A DNA stretch of 32,372 bases from an uncultured Bacteroidia bacterium. Its GTDB lineage: Bacteria; Bacteroidota; Bacteroidia; Bacteroidales; Prolixibacteraceae. The stretch lies in the NCBI GenBank assembly GCA_903902325.1, contig CAIUUO010000208.1, forward strand, positions 1-32,372, given 5' to 3'. The number at the start of each line of letters is the position of its first letter. The first letter of the stretch is position 1. Shown here in pieces: positions 25,158-31,880 of the stretch. The translations under genes were made by a program, and so were the position numbers. The notes under the pieces are model-generated. The model was not told the origin of the DNA. It saw only the letters and a list, made by a program, of their open reading frames with translations, and ran no database searches.

Positions 25158-25342
25158 AACGCCAGGCGCTTCAACAATTCCTTATCCTCGCGCAGGATTA
25201 AACCCAAATGACGGGACAAATTGATTTTTTCCTTTGGAGACTCCTTCACCTGTTTCAAATAATCAAGGATTTCGATTAATACAGTTTCCGGTACTTCATC
25301 AATGGCCCTGGTAATTTCATATTTCAAATCGGCTGTCGTCAT
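25154..25342 (-). CDS. Probable antitoxin of the Fic/Doc module
   Basis: The 62-residue protein is encoded directly ahead of the toxin and overlaps it by four bases. The sequence (MTTADLKYEITRAIDEVPETVLIEILDYLKQVK...LGLILREDKELLKRLAL) is helical and acidic/basic mixed. It resembles DUF2281-like small antitoxins (short helix, 'ILDYLKQVK' pattern) rather than Phd. The Fic-inhibition motif (S/T)xxxE(G/N) is not present in exact form. Its role as antitoxin is inferred from position and size. Confidence 0.7.
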   Translation of the reverse strand: MTTADLKYEITRAIDEVPETVLIEILDYLKQVKESPKEKINLSRHLGLILREDKELLKRLAL

Positions 25343-25599
25343 AACTCAATTGTTTGTTCAAATTTAGTCATTTTTGATTAAAACTATTCAATTGTCTGGA
25401 TATCATCAAGCCCCTCGCTGACTCTGTTTGTTCGAGTATCAACAGATTGCTTCGTTCCCGATGTAAAATCGGGACAGGCAGTTCCTCCTTCACGCCTGAA
25501 CCCCGGACGCTGTCATTGCGAGCCGACGCAGGAGGCGAAGCAATCTGCCGCCTACAGTGAATCCAATCCTTTAACCATTTGCCGGCAATGCCTCTCCTC

Positions 25600-25638
25600 G
25601 CTCCCCCTCGTTACAGCTGCGCTCAAACGAGGGGGAGC
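25600..25638. repeat. 13-bp perfect hairpin GCTCCCCCTCGTT / AACGAGGGGGAGC
   Basis: The arms are 25600..25612 and 25626..25638 with a 13-nt loop. It lies about 80 bp beyond the stop of the second sigma-cassette membrane gene and could help end that transcript, but no T-run follows. Confidence 0.7.
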
Positions 25639-25654
25639 AAGAATCTCCAACCAG

Positions 25655-25696
25655 AGCCGCCCGGTTGGGCAGCTTAAATTTCTTCCGAACACTTCT
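25655..25696. repeat. Solo REP palindrome plus IS-end motif
   Basis: AGCCGCCC-GGTT-GGGCAGCT (25655..25674, one mismatch in the stem) is the same REP as those around the RAYT. Seven bases later comes CTTCCGAACACTTCT (25682..25696), one base off the IS tip, then AATTTGCAATCC. The REP + IS-tip order with a 6-7 bp gap is the same as at 17237..17278. Confidence 0.85.
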
Positions 25697-25720
25697 AATT
25701 TGCAATCCTTGCCATCCGGG

Positions 25721-26395
25721 TTAAATGCTTACCTCCTCCCTGCTGAAGGTGTCTGTTTCATTCAGAAATTCCCGCGCCTGGATGACCGAACTGAAACCAT
25801 TGCCTCTCATGAAATTGCGTACCCATTTGTTGTTTATATTCGCGGAATTGATATTCCTGAACAGCCAGATGGCCAGCCAGGTGGCGGAAACTGTCGCAAG
25901 GAACTGAAAGATCCATAGCAGGAAGCTTCCATGGGCAAGCATGCCTTCATTGAGATACCAGGTGGTATAAAACGGAAGCTGCAGCCAGGATATGCGGACA
26001 GAGTTCAGGATGGAGCAGTGCAGGGCTGCGACTTTACGTTGGGTTACGGCAACACTCCCGCTGTGGTCGATCTGCTGGAGGATGAAGATGTCTTTGGTGT
26101 ATAAAAATACAGCCACACCTGTAATGACCAGGATCATCCCAAGGGATCCAACGAAAAAGTATTTCCCGGTAGAAACGTGCGAATAAAGAATGCTTAGCCG
26201 GATAAGCATGAACATCACTGACATCCATCCCAAACCCAGCACAATCCCGACTATTTTCGGAAACAGCAGCGACCTGAGTTTTGCTTTGGCCTTTTTCAAT
26301 TGGGCCATTTCGAAGGAGGGATCCTGATGAACTATAAATTGCTCCATCTCCTGGTCAGGGGAGTTCCAGACTCCCTTCAAATATTCGTCTTCCAT
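25721..26395 (-). CDS. Three-TM membrane protein paired with an ECF sigma factor (copy 2)
   Basis: The 224-residue protein has the same length as its paralogue at 15015..15689 and the same N-terminus (MEDEYLKGVWNSPDQEMEQFI). Three hydrophobic helices lie at the same positions (about 46-69, 77-103 and 158-183). It starts 4 bp after the sigma gene. Differences concentrate in the TM helices and the loop after helix 2, while the soluble parts (KKAKAKLRSL, QQIDHSGSV, WVRNFM..GFSSVIQAREFLNE) are preserved. A role in controlling the sigma factor is inferred from the conserved pairing. Confidence 0.8.
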   Translation of the reverse strand: MEDEYLKGVWNSPDQEMEQFIVHQDPSFEMAQLKKAKAKLRSLLFPKIVGIVLGLGWMSVMFMLIRLSILYSHVSTGKYFFVGSLGMILVITGVAVFLYTKDIFILQQIDHSGSVAVTQRKVAALHCSILNSVRISWLQLPFYTTWYLNEGMLAHGSFLLWIFQFLATVSATWLAIWLFRNINSANINNKWVRNFMRGNGFSSVIQAREFLNETDTFSREEVSI

Positions 26396-26399
26396 TTTT

Positions 26400-26915
26400 T
26401 TATTTGTTGATTGCCTGTATCTTTTGTTTCAATTTCTCCTTGATGCGACTAATCTTCGTGGCCGCGTTCGTTTCGGTGATGCCCAGTATCTCGGCGATCT
26501 CCTGGTAACTTTTTGCTTCCAGGAAGAGGATCATCAGCGCCCTGTCGAGTTCCTTCAATTCATGGATGCTTTGGTGCAGGATCCGTCGTGCTTTCTCGAG
26601 TTCATTTTCATAGTCGGAATCATCCTGGTATTCCATTTCGGGCAGATGTTCTTTGTACGCGACCACTGCGCCGGCACTCTTGCTTTTCCGGTAGAAGGAA
26701 ATGGCCACATTCAGGGCCACCCGGTACATCCAGGTGGAAAACTTCTGGTTGGCGTTGAATGTCTTGCCCGACCTCCACAGCTGGTATACAATCTCCTGGG
26801 CCAGGTCTTCCCTGTCTTGCCTGTTGCTGCAGTAAGAATTGCATATCTTAAATACAATTCCCCTGTTATCCCTCATGAGTTTTACGAACTCCTCCAATTT
26901 TGCCGGATTATCCAT
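26400..26915 (-). CDS. ECF-type RNA polymerase sigma factor (copy 2)
   Basis: The 171-residue protein starts at ATG 26915 (MDNPAKLEEFVKLM). Region 2 (CSNRQDREDLAQEIVYQLWRS ... FSTWMYRVALNVAISFYRK) and region 4 (LDRALMILFLEAKSYQEIAEILGITETNAATKISRIKEKLKQ) are complete. The DNA-recognition helix differs from copy 1 by N/S and V/A changes (ETNAATKISRIK versus ETNVATKINRIK). Promoter preferences may therefore be very similar, allowing cross-talk between the two copies. The membrane-protein gene follows at once. Confidence 0.93.
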   Translation of the reverse strand: MDNPAKLEEFVKLMRDNRGIVFKICNSYCSNRQDREDLAQEIVYQLWRSGKTFNANQKFSTWMYRVALNVAISFYRKSKSAGAVVAYKEHLPEMEYQDDSDYENELEKARRILHQSIHELKELDRALMILFLEAKSYQEIAEILGITETNAATKISRIKEKLKQKIQAINK

Positions 26916-26940
26916 TTGCTTGCATCAAATTCTTTGCTTC

Positions 26941-26985
26941 ATTATTCGCACAGGATGAATAAAATCACAAGTTAGGCAAATAAAT
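26941..26985 (-). promoter_or_regulatory. Conserved upstream block of sigma cassette 2
   Basis: ATTATTCGCACAGGATGA, then AAAATCACAAGTTAGGCAAATAA, lies 26-70 bp upstream of the sigma start and matches 16233..16277 closely. It is the likely promoter/operator shared by the two cassettes. Confidence 0.45.
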
Positions 26986-27034
26986 ATTTAATGATTCGTT
27001 CGGTGGGGCGGAATTGAGACGGGGAAGAGGGGAG

Positions 27035-27061
27035 GACTAGGACGACTAGGAAGACTGGGAC
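27035..27061. repeat. 9-bp repeats of the GACTGGGAY family (3 units)
   Basis: GACTAGGAC, GACTAGGAA and GACTGGGAC are contiguous, flanked by degenerate GACGGGGAAGAGGGGAG and GAGGGGACGAGGGGG. They lie in the same orientation as the array at 10310. Confidence 0.8.
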
Positions 27062-27128
27062 GAGGGGACGAGGGGGAGAGGGGGTGAATGGAACTCCCGG
27101 ATTTGGGACATCGCTTGCTGCCTACCCT

Positions 27129-27149
27129 CGCTGGCGCGGATTTGCCATT
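27129..27149. repeat. Half of a CGCTGGCGCGGATTTGC palindrome at the left IS boundary
   Basis: CGCTGGCGCGGATTTGCCATT directly abuts the IS tip. Its reverse complement follows the other tip at 28589..28609. Complete palindromes of this family without an insertion are at 31686..31713 and 31729..31756. Confidence 0.85.
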
Positions 27150-28588
27150 AGGAGTGTTCGGAAGAAATCAAAGAACGTGCAAATAGGTGAAGCTGATTTT
27201 GCAATTTTAGCGGAAAACTAAACTGGGATCACCTCCGCATTGCTTTACAACAAGCTTAATAATCAATTCATTCAATTCAATGGAAATGCGCCTTACAGCG
27301 GTTTTATAGCCCACTTTATTAATCCTTTTGTAGAGTAAAACCAACATCGAGGTTATCATAGTCATGTAAAGCATTACCTGCATCCCGTTTTCACTGGTAG
27401 AGGTGATATGACTGAAGTTGAGCTCTTGTTTGAGAAACCTGAAAAACACCTCAATATCCCATCTTTTTTTGTAATACTGCAATATTTCCTCTGCATCCAG
27501 ATCAAAGATGTTTGTGAAAAATTGATATGTGACTTCAGTCTCAGGGTTAATGGCAGTGATCATCCTGTAATGATTCTCAAAAAACGTTCTTTTATCAGGT
27601 ATCCCTATCTGGACTATCAAATCACTTACTAATTCCAGCGTGCCCAGTTTTCTATTGGTACCCTTTTCAATTTCTTTGACAACCCGAAATCTTCCCTCGG
27701 TTTTAAACCTGGTGACAAACTGAGTATCATTTTTTGAAAGTGTTTGATAAACCTCACGTTTATCAACGCCCCGGTCGAAAACAAATACTGCACTTTTACT
27801 CTTTTCGGAATATTTATAGATGACTTGAGGAATAGTGGTACTTTCAGATAAACTTGATCTGTCTGTAAATATTTCAGACATACAAGGGAAGTTGCCGTCA
27901 AAGGCAACTGTATATTTGATTTGTTTCTTTAAGGTTTTTGACCCAACATTCATCCCTTTCTTAAGTTTATTTGCAGCTTCTGCCACCATGGTAGAATCAA
28001 CCCGTACCAATCGGTTTTTCTCAATCTCTTCCGAACTGTAATATTGAGTGAAAATGCTAAATATCAAATCATATGACTGCCTGAAAAACTCGAGGTTGAT
28101 AATTGATAAACGCTCCGAAATTGAATTGTATCTTACTGTCTTCTCGACCGGAAGATTAAAAAGGAACTTAAAAGTAGAACTATTGAAAATATCCTCCATC
28201 GTGCGAAGGCTATTCCTCTGACATTCAACCAATGAGTATAAGAGCAAGCAAAAAATACTTTTACCGTCAAGAACTTTTACATAATGGTTGACGTTGGTTT
28301 GCCTGGCAATTCTATTCAATTCATCGTCGGGTAACAAGGACAATAAATTTATCACCGAGATCTTACTATTTTGCTTTACATTATTCATTGATAAAGCAAA
28401 AGTAATTTTCAAATTTTAATTTAAGTGTCAAATAAACAGGAAGTTACAAACACAAGCAGCAGAAAAATGTTGATAATGGCTGAATTTTCAAATCAGAAAA
28501 TCAGATAAAAAATCAGCATAATTTGAAATTTATCTAAATATTTGAAATACTGGAATTTATGCCAAACTAATTTCTTCCGAACACTCCT
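27150..28588. mobile_element. Complete IS4-family insertion sequence
   Basis: The element is 1439 bp with 19-bp perfect terminal inverted repeats (AGGAGTGTTCGGAAGAAAT at 27150, its reverse complement ending at 28588). It holds one transposase gene on the minus strand. Sequence just outside the tips is also inverted (TTGCCATT before, AATTGCAA after). The real ends may therefore extend about 7 bp further, or the element sits in the middle of a palindromic target. No direct target duplication is obvious. A partial copy is at 32246..32372. Confidence 0.9.
27207..28388 (-). CDS. IS4-family DDE transposase
   Basis: The ATG at 28388 gives 393 residues; a TTG at 28412 would add eight. The catalytic triad is D131 (VRVDSTMV), D205 (VFVFDRGVD) and E313. 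The IS4 YREK signature is canonical: Y306-x2-R309-x3-E313-x6-K320 in YYKKRWDIEVFFRFLK. The gene fills most of the IS and looks intact, so the element may be active. The last codons (QCGGDPSLVFR) recur in the fragment at 32246..32308. Confidence 0.95.
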   Translation of the reverse strand: MNNVKQNSKISVINLLSLLPDDELNRIARQTNVNHYVKVLDGKSIFCLLLYSLVECQRNSLRTMEDIFNSSTFKFLFNLPVEKTVRYNSISERLSIINLEFFRQSYDLIFSIFTQYYSSEEIEKNRLVRVDSTMVAEAANKLKKGMNVGSKTLKKQIKYTVAFDGNFPCMSEIFTDRSSLSESTTIPQVIYKYSEKSKSAVFVFDRGVDKREVYQTLSKNDTQFVTRFKTEGRFRVVKEIEKGTNRKLGTLELVSDLIVQIGIPDKRTFFENHYRMITAINPETEVTYQFFTNIFDLDAEEILQYYKKRWDIEVFFRFLKQELNFSHITSTSENGMQVMLYMTMITSMLVLLYKRINKVGYKTAVRRISIELNELIIKLVVKQCGGDPSLVFR

Positions 28589-28640
28589 AATTGCAAATCC
28601 GCGCCAGCGGGTGAATATCCGATGCTTATATTGGATTAGT

Positions 28641-28804
28641 AAAACCTTATTTCATCAGGAAACCTTAGTAGAAATGGGATTCAACGCAGGCCCCTGAACC
28701 TTATTACCTTATTACTACAACACAAGCCTAATTGAATAAGGTAATAAGGTCAGACTGTCTTCCTGTATTTTTTCTACTAAGGTTTTTCAAAAAAATAAGG
28801 TCTT
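28641..28804. repeat. Nested triple-palindrome element, copy 2
   Basis: It has the same architecture as 24211..24374: outer AAAACCTTATTT (28641..28652) / AAATAAGGTCTT (28793..28804); middle AACCTTAGTAGAAA (28661..28674) / TTTCTACTAAGGTT (28771..28784); inner ACCTTATTACCTTATT (28698..28713) / AATAAGGTAATAAGGT (28735..28750). Both copies are 164 bp. The shared tail CCGAAGATTTG follows each. Confidence 0.9.
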
Positions 28805-28872
28805 CCTATCCGAAGATTTGTGTAATTGACTCCGCGCCAACTACAGGGGAGGACTTGCCTGTGCGGTTCTAA

Positions 28873-29065
28873 ATATCCTTTATGCAACTTTACAAAGCCT
28901 TTGTGCAAACCTAAGTATGCTTTGTGCAACTTTACAAGACCTTCGTGCATCAATCAGCATGCTTCATGCATTTTTACGTAAGCCTTATGTAAGGTTTGGG
29001 ATGCATTATGTATCGATAGGGATGCTTTGTGCAACTTTATAGGTGCTTCATGCATAAAGTAGGCA
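28873..29065. repeat. Degenerate tandem array, ~21-bp period (about nine units)
   Basis: Units follow ATGCTTTGTGCAACTTTACAR with drift: 'ATGCTTTGTGCAACTTTACAAG' near 28917, 'ATGCTTCATGCATTTTTACGTA' near 28968, 'ATGCATTATGTATCGATAGGG' near 29001 and 'ATGCTTTGTGCAACTTTATAGG' near 29022. Stops in all frames argue against a coding repeat. It directly follows the gene at 29078 on the minus strand. Confidence 0.75.
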
Positions 29066-29077
29066 GGTAAATGTACC

Positions 29078-29824
29078 TTACAACCTGGGTGATGTAAACT
29101 TCAACCCGCTGATTGCCTTGTACTGGGGACTGGATGTGCCATAGACCGACTTGACATAGGTTTTCACATCGACGGATGTATCCACAACACCTATAGACGG
29201 TTTGTAGAGCAGGTCATTCCGGCTGATTCTGCCATTGATTAGCGGCATTTCGGCAACGGAAACAGCGCTGGTTTTGGCTTTGAGGTCGTTTAAAAGCGTT
29301 GTCAGGGCTGTTACCTTTAAATCGGCTTCGTTGGGGGCATAGGCAGGAACCGAAGCAAGCAGTTTGATCAGCTTGTCGAAGTTGTCGAGGCGGTTATCGT
29401 AACTGCGTTGTGAGGCGGAAACTTCGACTACTTTTTTCCCTTGCGCCTCTGCTTCCTGCTTTCCCGCTTCTGTCATTTTGGGGGTTGACCTGCGGCCCTG
29501 CAATTTGCGGACCAGTGTGGTGGCATCGTCGATAACCTGTTGGGTGGTATCGGAGGCTTTCAACGCGTTGCTAACCCTGGTGATCAGCTTGTCCAATGGT
29601 TTAAAGGCGGCATCTCTTGCACTGACTGCATTTTTGTAGGCAGGTTCGGCGGAGTTCACAGCACTGACGGCTGTTTTTGCCGCGGTGAGCTGGGCGTTCA
29701 TCGCGGTTAGTTTCAGGTTGGCTTTGGATGGATTGTAAGTGACACCTAAAGCAGTAACATCAGCAATGAGTTTTTCGTAATTGGCCACATTCTTGGCATG
29801 GCCAGTTTCACTTGTACTTGACAT
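29078..29824 (-). CDS. Helical protein with internal duplication, unknown
   Basis: The 248-residue protein is rich in Ala, Lys, Leu and Asp, without a signal peptide or TM helix, and is predicted mostly helical. Two halves are related: residues about 15-75 (NYEKLIADVTALGVTYNPSKANLKLTAMNAQLTAAKTAVSAV...) and about 146-208 (NFDKLIKLLASVPAYAPNEADLKVTALTTLLNDLKAKTSAVSV...). Both share a pattern Y.PxxADLKxxAL..LL..LK followed by an R..LY/AF segment. Similar proteins occur in environmental Bacteroidota, to my knowledge without assigned function. A promoter-like site precedes it. Confidence 0.75.
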   Translation of the reverse strand: MSSTSETGHAKNVANYEKLIADVTALGVTYNPSKANLKLTAMNAQLTAAKTAVSAVNSAEPAYKNAVSARDAAFKPLDKLITRVSNALKASDTTQQVIDDATTLVRKLQGRRSTPKMTEAGKQEAEAQGKKVVEVSASQRSYDNRLDNFDKLIKLLASVPAYAPNEADLKVTALTTLLNDLKAKTSAVSVAEMPLINGRISRNDLLYKPSIGVVDTSVDVKTYVKSVYGTSSPQYKAISGLKFTSPRL

Positions 29825-29866
29825 GGCTTTTGATTTAAGGGATTAATGTTTAGGTACATATCAATA

Positions 29867-29899
29867 CAAAGTTTACGAAAAATATGTTTTATTTCCAAA
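29867..29899 (-). promoter_or_regulatory. Putative Bacteroidota-type promoter
   Basis: On the minus strand TTTG (29896..29899) is followed after 20 bp by TAAACTTTG (29867..29875). This is close to the TTTG / TAnnTTTG pattern of the Bacteroidota housekeeping sigma factor. It is 43-75 bp upstream of the 29824 start. Confidence 0.35.
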
Positions 29900-29964
29900 T
29901 TTTGGGGAAGGTTTTTTGGAGGGAAGATTGGCTCCCTAGCGTGGAGGTACTCAATAGGATTTCC

Positions 29965-30933
29965 TTATTCTGTTGGTATTTGCTTTTCTAAGCAATATTT
30001 CTCGACCTCACTGTCATTTGCAAAATAGCCGTCACAAAATTCATCAAGTTCTTTTTCGGTTGATTTGAAATAGCGATCTTCCGCCGTCATTAGTTTTTCT
30101 GTCTGTTCGATGAATTTTTCAAAATCTTTGTTGATCTTGCAAAGTTTGTCGATAGTTTTAAAGTCAAGACTTCGCAATTTAGCAGGAAATGAGACTTTGC
30201 TTTGGTATGGATTTGCATTAAGTTCTATTATCCCAATGCCAAATGACTGATTTAACCTTTCGATTTCTTCCATTAAGCTATCACTAAACTCAAAAGCAAC
30301 TAAATAGCCAAAGTTGGCCCAACTCGAATTTGAAACAGCCTGAAAAAATGCTTTTTTTAGTTCGCTGTCACTATTGATTTCCTTTTTCAATTCATAAGAG
30401 CTGATTTTGAAAGTATCAACTCGATTCACAGATTTAATGAAATTTTGGCTGACTTTGGTTTGCAAGTTTAAGAACTTTATACCAACCATATCCGGATGTG
30501 TCCAAATTTGATTCGAATCAATCCCAGTTTTTGACTGTTCATGAAAGATTGTTTTGGAATAAATGCCGGTATTTTTAAGATAGCTGCTTAAAAGTTTATG
30601 TAAATCTCTTTCATCATAATTCCTATTTTTTTCGAATTTGTTAACCGAAGTTGCCGTAGTTATTGTAGAGCCGCTTAAAATATCTAATGGAATGTTCTGC
30701 TCATTTTTTGCAAGATAGTATGAGTAAGTACCTCCGGTCTGCTTTATACGTCTTACTCTAGAGTCACCATTTCGTATGAAGTCTCCCAGGACTGCTGAAA
30801 TTGTTGCACTTGGAGTTTTCGAATTTCCAAAATCATAATAAGTTTTATTGACTATATGATTGCAAACAGTCATATAATTCGTGATTTCATTAATGTCCTC
30901 TAAACTCTTTAATACTGCTTCTTTTAATGTCAT
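29965..30933 (-). CDS. HARE-HTH plus PD-(D/E)XK nuclease-like protein (COG2958-like)
   Basis: The ATG at 30933 gives 322 residues beginning MTLKEAVLKSLEDINEITNY, the start of a HARE-HTH winged helix (about 1-77, ending RIKQTGGTYSYYLAK). HARE-HTH domains recur with restriction and DNA-modification proteins. The rest fits the DUF found behind HARE-HTH in COG2958 proteins: residues 106-155 (YDERDLHKLLSSYLKN ... IWTHPDMVGIKFL) and F175-KISSYELKKEI. D148 of HPDMVG and E181-L-K183 make a plausible PD-(D/E)XK nuclease site. It could be a DNA-targeting enzyme with defence or repair functions. No methyltransferase gene is adjacent. Confidence 0.75.
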   Translation of the reverse strand: MTLKEAVLKSLEDINEITNYMTVCNHIVNKTYYDFGNSKTPSATISAVLGDFIRNGDSRVRRIKQTGGTYSYYLAKNEQNIPLDILSGSTITTATSVNKFEKNRNYDERDLHKLLSSYLKNTGIYSKTIFHEQSKTGIDSNQIWTHPDMVGIKFLNLQTKVSQNFIKSVNRVDTFKISSYELKKEINSDSELKKAFFQAVSNSSWANFGYLVAFEFSDSLMEEIERLNQSFGIGIIELNANPYQSKVSFPAKLRSLDFKTIDKLCKINKDFEKFIEQTEKLMTAEDRYFKSTEKELDEFCDGYFANDSEVEKYCLEKQIPTE

Positions 30934-31046
30934 TATAGATTTATTATATAACTTGTGATCAATTGTAATCAATTTCGGTTCCTTTGGTTGCACTTATCAA
31001 TCTTCTTAACCCATTGTATTGTGTGATCGAATGTAACATGCTGTTT

Positions 31047-31478
31047 TTACTGCCATTTTATTTGCTTTGATATCAAAAAACAAATGAGTTGAAGTCGCTC
31101 AGAAGCAAGCGTCGTACCGTCATAAAGTTGTGCCCAATATTTTCGCATAATTTCTACTTCAGAATTAGGTTTGGGAATACAGATATATTCGATCGGACTT
31201 CCAGAATGTTTGTATTCAATCAAGTATGCTGCAATAGTTGCATTTCCATCTTTAACCCGATATAAAACTTTAAGAACAGCTTCCCTTTCTCTTGTAGATT
31301 GCTTATCAATATCTTCAAATACATAGCCCTTTTTCATGTCTAATCCAGATTCAATCTGAATTCTGTAGCCTTTAGTGACATAATTATATTCTTCTAAAGT
31401 AGTCTGACCAAATACTTTATTTGTAGTCACAAGTGCTGTAAATAGAAATAGAGCAAGAAAGAAAATAGTCCTTTTCAT
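31047..31478 (-). CDS. Secreted protein of unknown function
   Basis: The 143-residue protein has a signal peptide (MKRTIFFLALFLFTALVTTNKVFG, cleavage near residue 24). The mature part (TTLEEYNYVTKGYRIQIESGLDMKKGYVFEDI ... VLKVLYRVKDGNATIAAYLIEYKHSGSPIEYICIPKP) looks like a single alpha/beta domain. It has one cysteine in YICIPKP and another in LICFL. No family was recognised. It is separated from the nuclease-like gene by 113 bp on the same strand. Confidence 0.7.
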   Translation of the reverse strand: MKRTIFFLALFLFTALVTTNKVFGQTTLEEYNYVTKGYRIQIESGLDMKKGYVFEDIDKQSTREREAVLKVLYRVKDGNATIAAYLIEYKHSGSPIEYICIPKPNSEVEIMRKYWAQLYDGTTLASERLQLICFLISKQIKWQ

Positions 31479-31880
31479 TTTTTCATTTTTTTTATACCTA
31501 CTCGTTTGGCTTTTCGGTTACGCCCCGTTTTAAAGTGGTTTCTGGACTCCACTTTTTACGTTATCGATTGAAATATCAATATTCAATAAAACTACTAATA
31601 ATATTGAAAATTTAATAATACGAATTCCTTCCGCTGGCGCGGATTTAATTGGTTGGTATTTTAACTTGCAATGCGGCAGTTGCAAGGGCACGGATTACAA
31701 ATCCGCGCCAGCGGGGGGGCAGTTGTGAGGGCACAGATTACAAATCTGCGCCAGCGAGGGACGAACGCAACTACAGATAGTTTCTCCCTGTCGAAGGGCA
31801 TACTAGAAACCTTAAAAAATGAAAGATGGGAATACCTGGAGACCGGAGGATATCAAATCCGAACTGGCTAGAGAAACGCC
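31479..31880. repeat. Gene-free stretch with tandem CGCGGATT palindromes
   Basis: TTCCGCTGGCGCGGATTTAATT (about 31629..31650) is a half-site. GGGCACGGATTACAAATCCG...CAGCG (31686..31713) and GGGCACAGATTACAAATCTG...CAGCG (31729..31756) are two complete, tandem palindromes. A truncated TCCCTGTCGAAGGG repeat is near 31786. A degenerate CAAATCCGAACTGGCTAGAG is at the end. No coding sequence is credible. Confidence 0.8.

Larger units (their letters stand above)
25343..25720. other. Gene-free stretch with dispersed repeats, a hairpin, a REP and an IS-end motif
   Basis: Contents in order: a partial ATTGCTTC repeat (25443..25453), a full GTCATTGCGAGCC...GAAGCAATC copy (25513..25547), a 13-bp stem hairpin (25600..25638), REP palindrome 5 (25655..25674) and the IS-end motif CTTCCGAACACTTCT (25682..25696). 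The block CCTGAACCCCGGAC + GCATTGCG repeat duplicates 24616..24670. Confidence 0.7.
28589..29077. other. Gene-free stretch after the IS: palindrome half-site, nested-palindrome element and 21-bp array
   Basis: AATTGCAAATCCGCGCCAGCG (28589..28609) is the right target half-site. The second nested-palindrome element occupies 28641..28804. A TCCGCGCCAAC fragment lies near 28831, and a degenerate 21-bp-period array fills about 28873..29065. No gene is credible here. Confidence 0.75.

Noticed and set aside
26424-26975. A 183-codon plus-strand frame opposite the second sigma gene
   Set aside because: It is an antisense shadow: a similar shadow opposes the first sigma gene, and the protein-level conservation of the paralogues lies on the minus strand.
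28873-29065. CRISPR-like array
   Set aside because: The units are contiguous, degenerate, about 21 bp long and have no unique spacers; no cas genes are present.
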